Source: Bog-950 sp964493695
GTDB lineage: Bacteria > Bacteroidota > Bacteroidia > Chitinophagales > LD1
DNA: 9,275 nt
Assembly (NCBI GenBank): GCA_964493695.1
Contig: CAZBPG010000134.1
Coordinates: 1 to 9,275 of the forward strand
Direction: 5' to 3'
The notes under the pieces are model-generated. The model did not search any database and was not told where the DNA came from. It was given only the letters and a program-made list of their open reading frames with translations. This document shows, in pieces, positions 1-6,171 of this stretch. The position numbers and the translations under genes are program-made. The number at the start of each line of letters is the position of its first letter. Within the stretch, counting starts at the first letter, position 1.

Positions 1-135
1 CATTCACGTAAGTTGACTAAAATTTTGTCCGAAGTATTATTCTAAAAAAAGGAACAAGAGAATTGGTTTTACTTTTCTAAAAACAATGTAGAAGTTTGCT
101 TCGTCTTCAAAGTCCTCCCCAAACTAACGTAACAC

Positions 136-378
136 CTACCCAACCCTCTCCACAATCCACCCGCTGTCATCAGCCAGCGTCTTCAAACTAAACTTCCGGT
201 TCGTTTTCTCCGTAATCCGCGTCAGCATCTGTCCCGGTCCGTTCTTTTGTGTCCACTCTCTTCTCTTAATCAACAAAATCTCCCCCACATTCAAATGCAT
301 CACCACAGTTCTTACTACAGTGCTTGTCCCTAGCTTAAATTCAAGCTTAGCGGCTTCCTCTTTCGTTAACTTTTTCAT
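136..378 (-). CDS. Conserved-looking small basic protein, unknown function (80 aa)
   Basis: I do not recognise a named family. The frame opens with ATG at 378 and ends in TAG at 136-138. The protein is short and rich in Lys and Arg. A charged N-terminal stretch (MKKLTKEEAAKLEFK) is followed by a hydrophobic strand-like segment, VGEILLIKR (residues 31-39), a Trp at 42, a basic middle (RITEKTNRKF, 54-63), and a C-terminal segment ADDSGWIVERV (69-79) that looks like a beta strand. There is no signal peptide or membrane segment. The alternation of charge and short strands suggests a small compact cytosolic domain, possibly nucleic-acid binding; that is inference only. The start lies 6 nt after the stop of a possible 43-residue ORF on the same strand, so the two could be co-transcribed. 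No clear terminator is visible in 1-135. Confidence 0.7.
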   Translation of the reverse strand: MKKLTKEEAAKLEFKLGTSTVVRTVVMHLNVGEILLIKRREWTQKNGPGQMLTRITEKTNRKFSLKTLADDSGWIVERVG

Positions 379-384
379 AAGTGT

Positions 385-516
385 TCATTTATGTTTCTGT
401 AATACTTCTTGCGCTTCATTTATTACTTCCTTCGCGCTCTTAACTGTTCTCCCATCTCCGCGCTGAACTTCCTTCGCTTTGGTCAATACATGCTGTGCTT
501 CACTAAAAACTCCCAT
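385..516 (-). CDS. Possible 43-residue heptad-repeat (coiled-coil) peptide
   Basis: ATG at 516 to TGA at 385-387. The peptide divides after Met into six exact heptads: GVFSEAQ, HVLTKAK, EVQRGDG, RTVKSAK, EVINEAQ and EVLQKHK. Hydrophobic V, I or L recurs at fixed heptad positions, and Ala-Lys or Ala-Gln usually ends the unit, so it would form an amphipathic helix. It stops 6 nt before the ATG of the 80-residue gene, typical spacing for an operon. Against it: it is short, it coincides with the proximal end of a 21-bp repeat array that could create such a frame by itself, and no convincing ribosome-binding site is seen. It could be a real small protein, the surviving 3' end of a longer repeat protein, or a chance open frame in satellite DNA. 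Confidence 0.35.
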   Translation of the reverse strand: MGVFSEAQHVLTKAKEVQRGDGRTVKSAKEVINEAQEVLQKHK

Positions 517-911
517 TCTTCTTCAAAAAGCACCCATTTCTTTCATCAACGCCCGTTTCGCTCACTGTGTTGCTTGTTTAGTTCTGGCTCCTTTTAGCTT
601 CGGTTTAATTCATAAACGCTTCGGTGTTTCACTTATTATCTTCGCATTCACTCAATTTGGCTTTGTTTCACAAAATTTTAGCATCGTTAGCTGTACTGCT
701 CACCTGGTTTCGTTACTAACCGGCTTCGCACTGTGCAAATTCAGCTTCGCTTGATGTGTTGTCAACTTAGTTTTATGTGCAATCAGCTTCGCACTATGTG
801 TTACCAATCTCAGCCCACGTGCTTTTAGCTACGGTCAATGTGTTGTTAGCTTCGCTTTCACAAAACCTGGTTTAGCTGGTTCAAAAGCATACTTAGTTCT
901 CACTACCAAAA
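408..911. repeat. Degenerate 21-bp tandem repeat array, about 24 units
   Basis: On the + strand the motif GCTTCGC, or a close variant, recurs on a 21-bp grid: 555, 576, 597, 618, 639, 660, 681, 702, 723, 744, 765, 786, 807, 828, 849, 870 and 891. The clearest units start at 723, 744, 786, 828 and 849, where GCTTCGC (GCTACGG at 828) is followed in most by a TGTGTT-like core. Units between 408 and 554 are more diverged but keep the same register (CCTTCGC at 429 and 471). I see no insertion or deletion between 555 and 911 although individual units have drifted far. This array fills most of the 440-bp gap between the small ORFs and pyrC. It is not CRISPR: there are no unique spacers between units. 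The 21-bp unit equals seven codons and also two turns of B-DNA. Confidence 0.75.
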
Positions 912-958
912 CCACCCCCATGATTCTAAATTTCTAAATTCGTCCCGCAACAAAAACT

Positions 959-2314
959 ATGAGCGACTACATTATCCGCAATGCGCAGATTATTAACGAA
1001 GGAAAAATTTCTTCGCAGGATGTGCTTATCCGCAACCGGCACATCGAGCGCGTAGATGGCAGCTTCGATGTAAAATTTAAAGCCGAAGAAATAGATGCCA
1101 CCGGTCTGCACCTCATGCCCGGCATTATTGACGACCAGGTGCATTTCCGCGAGCCGGGGCTCACGCACAAGGCCACTATTTACACCGAGGCGCGTGCCGG
1201 TATTGCCGGTGGGGTTACTTCGTTTATGGAGATGCCCAACACCGACCCGCCCGCCTGCACGCTCGAGTTGCTTGAGCAGAAATATGAAATCGCTTCGCGC
1301 ACATCCTTGGCCAATTATTCGTTTTACATGGGCACCAACCACCACAACATAGCCGAGTTGTTGCGCGTGGACAAAACAAAAATATGCGGCATCAAGATTT
1401 TTATGGGAAGCAGCACCGGTGATATGCTGGTAGATGAACCGGAGGTGCTCGAACAAGTTTTCCGCGAACGCAACGATATCCTTATAGCCACCCACTGCGA
1501 AGACGACCGGTTGGTAAAACAACGCACCGAAGAATACAAACAGAAGTATGGCGAAAACATTCCTTTTGAATGTCACGCTGAAATACGCAACGAAGAAGTT
1601 TGTCTCAACTCCTCTTCATATGCCGTTGAACTGGCAAAGAAATTCAACAGCCGCCTGCATGTGTTCCATCTTTCCACTGCCGATGAACTCAAATTATTCC
1701 GCAACGATATTCCGCTTAAGGAAAAACGGATTACCGCTGAGATATGCGTGCATCATCTTTGGTTTGATAAAAATGATTACGCGCAACTGGGAAGCAAAAT
1801 AAAATGCAATCCTGCCATTAAAGAGGCGCATCATAAAAAAGCACTCTTCGAAGCCATGCTCGATGACCGGTTAGATGTTATAGCCACCGACCACGCTCCG
1901 CATACGGCAGAAGAGAAAGCAAACAAGTATCTGAAAGCGCCTTCCGGTCTTCCCCTCATTCAGCACTCGCTGAATATGATGCTGGGTTTTCATCAGCAGG
2001 GAAAAATTTCGTTAGAGAAAATTATTGAGAAGATGTGCCATGCACCGGCTATCTGCTTTAATGTGAAGGACCGCGGCTACATCCGCGAAGGTTACTTTGC
2101 CGATATGGTTTTGGTAGATACGGGTTCACGGTTCACGGTTCGCGGTTCGCAGTCGGAGAAGCCCAACGTTTTATACAAGTGCGGCTGGAGCCCTTTAGAA
2201 GGGAAAGAGTTTACAGGGAAGGTGATTACCACTTTTGTGAACGGCTACCCGGTTTACAAAAACGAAAAGTTTGATGAGCGTCAAATGGGTATGCGTTTGG
2301 AATTTGCGAGATAA
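959..2314 (+). CDS. pyrC: Dihydroorotase (class I, amidohydrolase family)
   Basis: Catalyses reversible cyclisation of N-carbamoyl-L-aspartate to L-dihydroorotate, the third step of de novo pyrimidine synthesis, in the cytosol. The 451 residues form an amidohydrolase TIM barrel. Visible motifs are IDDQVHFREPG at 57-67 (metal site and substrate Arg), GGVTSFMEMPNT at 84-95, the probable carboxylated Lys 146 in GIKIFMGSS, metal ligands His 179 (ATHCEDD) and His 237 (HVFHLST), catalytic Asp 311 in IATDHAPH, and APSGLP at 327-332. The first His of the usual HxH is Gln 60; from memory Bacteroidota homologues share this. Residues 389-399 (GSRFTVRGSQS) are encoded by four tandem 7-nt units and seem to lengthen the loop before ENVLYKCGWSP-type sequence by a few residues. 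The ATG at 959 gives the expected N-terminus (YIIRNAQIIN). It stands alone, followed 33 bp later by a secreted-protein gene on the same strand. Confidence 0.95.
   Translation: MSDYIIRNAQIINEGKISSQDVLIRNRHIERVDGSFDVKFKAEEIDATGLHLMPGIIDDQVHFREPGLTHKATIYTEARAGIAGGVTSFMEMPNTDPPACTLELLEQKYEIASRTSLANYSFYMGTNHHNIAELLRVDKTKICGIKIFMGSSTGDMLVDEPEVLEQVFRERNDILIATHCEDDRLVKQRTEEYKQKYGENIPFECHAEIRNEEVCLNSSSYAVELAKKFNSRLHVFHLSTADELKLFRNDIPLKEKRITAEICVHHLWFDKNDYAQLGSKIKCNPAIKEAHHKKALFEAMLDDRLDVIATDHAPHTAEEKANKYLKAPSGLPLIQHSLNMMLGFHQQGKISLEKIIEKMCHAPAICFNVKDRGYIREGYFADMVLVDTGSRFTVRGSQSEKPNVLYKCGWSPLEGKEFTGKVITTFVNGYPVYKNEKFDERQMGMRLEFAR
2123..2150 (+). repeat. Four tandem 7-nt units inside pyrC
   Basis: GGTTCAC occurs twice, then GGTTCGC twice, head to tail without a break. 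They encode residues of pyrC around 389-397 and sit in a surface-loop position between the barrel and the C-terminal beta sandwich. The reading frame is preserved. Confidence 0.85.
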
Positions 2315-2347
2315 TTTTTCACTTTTAAATAACTAAACCCAATCGTT

Positions 2348-2803
2348 ATGAAGAATCTAATGTTCATCATCGCACTTTTCGCGATTGTGTCTCCGGCTTT
2401 TTCGCAGACAACCAGTAAGGACCGCTCCATGAAACCAATCTTGGATGATTGCAAATCTCTTATTGATGATATTGAAAAGAAGAATGAAGAAATTGTGCGG
2501 ATGGAGTTTGATATTGTAAAAGATAAAAAGGAAACCTTCCGCACCCTCACCGATGCTTATACATACGGCATTACTGCTGTAGGCGATTACCGCATTAAGC
2601 AAATTGGTATTGAGCTATACAGCGAAAACTATACGGACAGCAACACGTGGACGCTGGTAAAGGTAGAGAACGCGGAGAAGTATTACGCTTCTGTAACCGT
2701 TAAACCAAGTTCTACCAAACGCTATAAGATTGTAGTAAAAGCCCTGAAGTTTGAAGACGATAACACCGTAGGCCATTACGGTTTGTTGATTTATCATGAG
2801 TAA
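2348..2803 (+). CDS. Secreted protein of unknown function (151 aa)
   Basis: No family recognised. Residues 1-20 form a standard Sec signal peptide: MKN, a hydrophobic core LMFIIALFAIV, then SPAFSQ, with likely cleavage after Ser 19. The mature part begins with a charged, probably helical segment (about 28-62, DDCKSLIDDIEKKNEEI) with a single Cys at 35. It continues as a strand-rich domain (about 70-151) with alternating hydrophobic residues (IGIELY, WTLVKV, YYASVTV, YKIVVKA, YGLLIYH). This pattern suggests a small beta sandwich of a periplasmic or exported protein; there is no lipobox. The ATG at 2348 is chosen because it starts the signal peptide. The gene follows pyrC by 33 bp and could be read through from it; no clear promoter was found in the gap. 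It converges on nuoL. Confidence 0.8.
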   Translation: MKNLMFIIALFAIVSPAFSQTTSKDRSMKPILDDCKSLIDDIEKKNEEIVRMEFDIVKDKKETFRTLTDAYTYGITAVGDYRIKQIGIELYSENYTDSNTWTLVKVENAEKYYASVTVKPSSTKRYKIVVKALKFEDDNTVGHYGLLIYHE

Positions 2804-2804
2804 T

Positions 2805-2835
2805 ACCCCCAACCCCCTAAAGGGGGCTTAGGGGT
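2805..2835. terminator. GC-rich palindrome between convergent genes
   Basis: CCCCCT pairs with AGGGGG around an AA loop (2813-2826), and ACCCC (2805-2809) pairs with GGGGT (2831-2835) outside it. It lies between the stop of the secreted-protein gene and the stop of nuoL. There is no U tract, so it is not a textbook intrinsic terminator. I know CCCCTAAAGGGG-type palindromes as very frequent intergenic sequences in Bacteroidota genomes, so this may be one dispersed copy that also serves as a two-way barrier. Confidence 0.6.
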
Positions 2836-2836
2836 G

Positions 2837-4738
2837 CTATCCTATCAAAAACACCCAGGCGAAAATCGCCACTATAGATATAACCATAGCCAGCAGGTAG
2901 AAACCGATATAACCGCTTTGCAGCTTGCGTATCTGTGCGCCAAGCCCTAGGGTAAACTTGCCGCTGCGGTTTACCACACCATCAATAAAGGTGCGGTCAA
3001 TCACTTCATGAAACACTTCACTGCTGAACATTACAGGTCTAACTATAAGCAAATTGTAAAGTTCATCAACATAATACTTATGGTAAACAACCTTGCCTAA
3101 ACCGCTTTCCTCTCCCTCCTTAGCCGGTAGCGATTTGCCTTTTACATACTTCATATAGGCATACCCAATCGAAAGCAGCGCACCCGCTAAAGCACCAGCC
3201 ATCAACGCCAGTTCGGTGCCGTGCGAAATTCCATGCCCCTCACCCCCGTGAGGGTTGGCAACCATAACGGAAGAAAGGAAATCTTTCAGAAAATGCTTCG
3301 CCCCGAAAACCTCCGGCAAGCCCAGCACACCTCCAACAGCGGCCAACAGGGCAAGAACGATTAAAGGAAAAGTAATCAAGGCTGGCGATTCGTGCAGATG
3401 ATGTTTCTGCTCTTCGGTTCCTCTGAACTCACCTGTAAAGGTCAGGAACACCAAACGGAACATATAGAAGGCGGTCATTACCGAAGCCAGCGAGGCAACT
3501 CCCCACAAAACCTTGTTGTGCTCAAACGCTGCCGCCAGTATTTCATCTTTACTAAAGAAACCGCTGAACGGAAACACCCCCGAAATAGCCAGCGAAGAAA
3601 TAAGGAAGGTCCAGAACGTAACAGGCATCCATTTTTTCAGCCCTCCCATCTGGCGTATATCCTGTCCACCATGCAAAGCATGAATAACAGAACCCGAACC
3701 AAGGAACAAACAAGCCTTAAAGAAGGCATGCGTAACCACATGAAACACTCCCGAAGTAAACGCGCCCACCCCCAGCGCCATAAACATTAAACCCAACTGC
3801 GAAACGGTGGAATAAGCCAACACCTTCTTAATATCGTTCTGCATTAAACCAATGGTAGCGGCAAACAGCGCGGTAGCCACTCCAATAAAAGCCACAAACT
3901 GCAGCGTTTCAGGGGCCAACACATAAATAAAGTTAGCGCGCACTATCATATATATACCTGCCGTAACCATCGTTGCCGCATGAATCAAAGCCGACACCGG
4001 TGTAGGTCCTGCCATCGCATCGGGCAGCCAGGTATACAAAGGAAGCTGTGCTGATTTTCCCATGGCACCTACAAACAACAAAAGTGTAATAGCCACTATC
4101 AAACCATGCGAAACAGTAGTGGAAGCAAAAGCCGCCTGCAGCGTTCCGAAATGAAGCGAGTGGAAATTGTACAGCAACAGGAACATGCCTAAAAGAAAAC
4201 CAAGGTCACCAATCCGGTTCATTACAAAAGCTTTCTTAGCCGCGTTGTTGTATTCCTGGTTCTTAAACCAGAAACCAATCAACAGGTACGAGCAAAGTCC
4301 CACCCCTTCCCAACCAATGAAAGTTACGAGGAAGTTATTCCCAAGCACTAACAACAGCATGAAGAAGATAAACAGGTTCAGGTAGGCAAAGAACACATGG
4401 AACTTCTCATCCTCATGCATATAACTAACAGAGTAAACATGAATCAGAAAACCGATACCGGTTACCACCATCAGCCAGGTTACAGAAAGCTGGTCGAGCA
4501 GCAAACCGAAGGTGATGGTAAAGTCAGGCAGGGCAATCCAGTCGTAAACATTTACATCAATCTTCTGTTGCGTTCCTTTCATAAAGCCAACAAAGAAAAC
4601 TGCCGATAAAACAAACGAAACGAAAATGGTTCCCGAACCAATAATGCCCGAGACATTCTTCGGTAATTTCTTGCCCACAAAAGCGTTGATAAGAAAACCG
4701 AGAAGAGGGAAAAGAATAATTATTAAAAGATAAGTCAC
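2837..4738 (-). CDS. nuoL: NADH-quinone oxidoreductase subunit L
   Basis: Distal antiporter-like membrane subunit of complex I, part of the proton-pumping arm, in the inner membrane. Its 633 residues match the usual length and consist almost entirely of transmembrane helices. Conserved features visible are WEGVGLCSYLLIGFW (143-157) with the key Glu 144, GKSAQLPLYTWLPDAM (227-242) with Lys 228, ALIHAATMV (250-258) with His 253, the central Lys 341 in THAFFKACLF, and FSKDEI with Lys 397. The start is GTG at 4738; it directly follows a 7-nt repeat block and gives the expected N-terminus with a first hydrophobic helix, and no in-frame ATG nearby fits better. It lies 24 nt after nuoK and is the last gene of this unit: nuoM and nuoN do not follow, and a palindrome and a convergent gene come next. 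Confidence 0.97.
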   Translation of the reverse strand: MTYLLIIILFPLLGFLINAFVGKKLPKNVSGIIGSGTIFVSFVLSAVFFVGFMKGTQQKIDVNVYDWIALPDFTITFGLLLDQLSVTWLMVVTGIGFLIHVYSVSYMHEDEKFHVFFAYLNLFIFFMLLLVLGNNFLVTFIGWEGVGLCSYLLIGFWFKNQEYNNAAKKAFVMNRIGDLGFLLGMFLLLYNFHSLHFGTLQAAFASTTVSHGLIVAITLLLFVGAMGKSAQLPLYTWLPDAMAGPTPVSALIHAATMVTAGIYMIVRANFIYVLAPETLQFVAFIGVATALFAATIGLMQNDIKKVLAYSTVSQLGLMFMALGVGAFTSGVFHVVTHAFFKACLFLGSGSVIHALHGGQDIRQMGGLKKWMPVTFWTFLISSLAISGVFPFSGFFSKDEILAAAFEHNKVLWGVASLASVMTAFYMFRLVFLTFTGEFRGTEEQKHHLHESPALITFPLIVLALLAAVGGVLGLPEVFGAKHFLKDFLSSVMVANPHGGEGHGISHGTELALMAGALAGALLSIGYAYMKYVKGKSLPAKEGEESGLGKVVYHKYYVDELYNLLIVRPVMFSSEVFHEVIDRTFIDGVVNRSGKFTLGLGAQIRKLQSGYIGFYLLAMVISIVAIFAWVFLIG

Positions 4739-4773
4739 TGTCTGTTGTCTTGTGTCTAAAGTCTAATGTCTTA
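4739..4773. repeat. Five tandem 7-nt units at the nuoK/nuoL junction
   Basis: On the + strand the units are TGTCTGT, TGTCTTG, TGTCTAA, AGTCTAA and TGTCTTA, exactly adjoining. They fill the whole 24-nt gap and run into the end of nuoK, supplying its stop codon (TAG, 4763-4765) and last residues. The nuoL GTG start abuts the other edge. Confidence 0.75.
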
Positions 4774-5092
4774 AAGATTTCAATTCATCAATATCTATAC
4801 TATGCACGTTCTTGAAAATGGTCACCAGTATAGCTAAGCCTACAGCTACTTCCGCAGCTGCTACCGCCATTACAAAAAACACAAACACCTGTCCGCTGGC
4901 ATCGTTATGATAGGTAGAAAAAGCTACCAGCAAGAGATTCACCGAGTTCAGCATCAACTCTACACTCATAAAAATGATAATGGCATTTCTGCGGAACAGC
5001 ACCCCTAAAACTCCTACACTAAACAACACCGCACTGATGAAAATGTAGTATTGAATAGGAACTACCGAAAAGATATTGAGCAACATTCCCAT
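4763..5092 (-). CDS. nuoK: NADH-quinone oxidoreductase subunit K
   Basis: Small membrane subunit of complex I, homologous to MrpC, carrying part of the proton path. Its 109 residues are slightly longer than the usual 100 or so, with three predicted transmembrane helices. Conserved membrane glutamates are visible: Glu 45 in SVELMLNSVNL and Glu 81 in AAAEVAVGLAI, corresponding to the two helix glutamates known in E. coli NuoK. The ATG at 5092 overlaps the TAA of nuoJ by one base (TAATG), indicating translational coupling. The last codons (LRH and the TAG stop) fall within a 7-nt tandem repeat block, so the extreme C-terminus is probably not under strong constraint. Confidence 0.96.
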   Translation of the reverse strand: MGMLLNIFSVVPIQYYIFISAVLFSVGVLGVLFRRNAIIIFMSVELMLNSVNLLLVAFSTYHNDASGQVFVFFVMAVAAAEVAVGLAILVTIFKNVHSIDIDELKSLRH

Positions 5093-5598
5093 TATGCTGT
5101 TTGTGGTTTATCTTTCTTGGTTAACAATACTGCACCAATCATAGCACTCAAAAACAATATCGAAGCAAACTCAAAAGGAAACAGATACTCATCTAACAAT
5201 ACTTTACCAAGGTTGTTAATCGTTCCTATCGAAATATCCTGCGTTAACGGCACCGGCAGGGCATCTGCCTTTCTTAACACCGCAACAAGTACAAGCATCA
5301 GCAATCCGCTCGCTATTACCGCACTTATCTTGGCAAGTGCGGGCTTGTGTTGTTCGGTTTCTTCATTCAGGTTCATCAGCATTAATGTAGAAAGGAACAA
5401 TACCATAATGGCACCGGCATAAACAATAATGTGCACGATAGCCAGGAACTGTGCGTTAAGCAAAAGATAGTGACCGGCAATAGCAAAGAAACATCCTATC
5501 AGATAAATAACCGAGTGAACGGGGTTCTTCGAAAGCACCGTCATCAACCCGCAGAAGATAGCCACAAAAGAAAGAAAGAGGAAAATGTAAAGTATCAC
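5092..5598 (-). CDS. nuoJ: NADH-quinone oxidoreductase subunit J
   Basis: Membrane subunit of complex I; its third helix, with a pi-bulge, takes part in coupling. 168 residues with about five transmembrane helices. The diagnostic segment FLAIVHIIVYAGAIMVLFL (51-69) is intact, and PVHSVIYLIGCF (26-37) matches the family. The start is GTG at 5598, placing the hydrophobic N-terminus MILYIFLFLS as in homologues; the next Met is residue 19, inside the first helix. The gap to nuoI is 6 nt and reads ACCGGA on the coding strand, so GGAG directly abuts the start codon. Its stop overlaps the nuoK start. Confidence 0.95.
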   Translation of the reverse strand: MILYIFLFLSFVAIFCGLMTVLSKNPVHSVIYLIGCFFAIAGHYLLLNAQFLAIVHIIVYAGAIMVLFLSTLMLMNLNEETEQHKPALAKISAVIASGLLMLVLVAVLRKADALPVPLTQDISIGTINNLGKVLLDEYLFPFEFASILFLSAMIGAVLLTKKDKPQTA

Positions 5599-5604
5599 TC
5601 CGGT

Positions 5605-6126
5605 TTAATGTTTTTTGTCTTCTAAAGGCATTACCAATTTGTCTTTTCCAAAAATAAATCCCTCACGTTTGCAATCAGCCGCTACCAAATCTTCTGTCAG
5701 GAAAATAGCTTCTTTCGGACAGGCCTCTTCGCACAAACCGCAGAAAATACAACGCAGCATGTTTATCTCGTAAGTAGTGGCATACTTCTCTTCTCGGTAA
5801 AGTTTCTCTTCACCCTTCGCCCGCTCACCCGATGTCATGGTAATAGCTTCTGCCGGACAAGCCAAAGCGCATAACCCGCAGGCGGTGCAGCGCTCCGCAC
5901 CATTCTCATCGCGCATCAGGATGTGACGGCCTCTCCATATTGGAGAGAACTCACGTTTCTGCTCCGGATACTGAACGGTAACTTTGGGCTTAAAGAAATG
6001 GCGAAGCGTAATGCCCATGCCCTTTGCAATGGCAGGAATGTACAGCTTCTCCATAAAAGTCATATCCTTATTCGATACTTCTTTCTTCTTTCCGGAGAGC
6101 GATATGTTTTTAAAGTCGGTAGCCAT
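5605..6126 (-). CDS. nuoI: NADH-quinone oxidoreductase subunit I (8Fe ferredoxin)
   Basis: Peripheral-arm subunit of complex I on the cytoplasmic side, holding clusters N6a and N6b that pass electrons towards N2. 173 residues. Two ferredoxin motifs are complete: Cys 80, 83, 86 and 90 (CTACGLCALACP) and Cys 126, 129, 132 and 136 (CIFCGLCEEACP); the Pro after each last Cys is present. The N-terminal segment GMGITLRHFFKPKVTVQYP (37-55) is the membrane-facing helix typical of NuoI. The ATG at 6126 gives a polar 25-residue lead before it. It follows nuoH after 45 bp, the widest gap in the cluster, with no clear promoter in it. Confidence 0.97.
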   Translation of the reverse strand: MATDFKNISLSGKKKEVSNKDMTFMEKLYIPAIAKGMGITLRHFFKPKVTVQYPEQKREFSPIWRGRHILMRDENGAERCTACGLCALACPAEAITMTSGERAKGEEKLYREEKYATTYEINMLRCIFCGLCEEACPKEAIFLTEDLVAADCKREGFIFGKDKLVMPLEDKKH

Positions 6127-6171
6127 TTTTAAAGCGGTGCGAAAATAATTTTACAAACGAATTCTACTTCA

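Larger units (their letters stand above)
385..921 (-). pseudogene. Possible decayed heptad-repeat protein gene
   Basis: The reading frame of the 43-residue ORF, extended upstream through the 21-bp array, reaches an in-frame ATG at 919-921 (MGVVLVVRTKYAFEPAKPG), 179 codons in all. Between these points the frame keeps a seven-residue pattern: units such as AKLTTH, AKLIAHK, TKLTTHQ, AKLNLHS, AKIISET and AKRALMK precede the AKEV-type units of the intact end. It is broken by seven in-frame stops, at 835-837, 829-831 (TAG), 700-702, 652-654, 610-612, 562-564 and 523-525; all but one are TGA. The absence of indels alongside seven nonsense codons is odd for ordinary decay. The alternative, that this is non-coding satellite DNA and the heptad pattern is only the 21-bp period seen in translation, is at least as likely. 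Confidence 0.25.

Noticed and set aside
1..135. Gene start at the window edge (CAT at 1-3 on the + strand)
   Set aside because: An ATG on the minus strand at the very edge gives no coding sequence to judge; the 135 bases show no ORF, hairpin or clear promoter.
523..837. TGA recoding (six in-frame TGA codons in the heptad frame)
   Set aside because: nuoH ends in a normal TGA and the other genes use no internal TGA, so the standard code applies; decay or a non-coding origin is simpler.
555..911. CRISPR array in the regularly spaced repeat region
   Set aside because: Units are 21 bp head to tail with no unique spacers, and they are degenerate; no cas genes are nearby.
479..939. Plus-strand frame through the repeat array, open except for one TGA near 754
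   Set aside because: The peptide is a Cys/Phe/Leu-rich repetition dictated by the 21-bp unit, has only a TTG start and no recognisable domain; lack of stops follows from the repeat sequence.
912..958. Promoter for pyrC (TAAATTTC and TAAATTCG near -7 position)
   Set aside because: Both resemble TAnnTTTG with one mismatch, but no TTTG lies at the proper distance upstream, and the AT-rich run makes chance matches likely.
926..1576. 216-residue minus-strand ORF opposite pyrC
   Set aside because: It lies antisense to a clearly conserved enzyme and shows no recognisable domain; its openness reflects pyrC codon composition.
3392..3790. 132-residue plus-strand ORF inside nuoL
   Set aside because: Highly basic, low-complexity antisense shadow of a conserved membrane protein.
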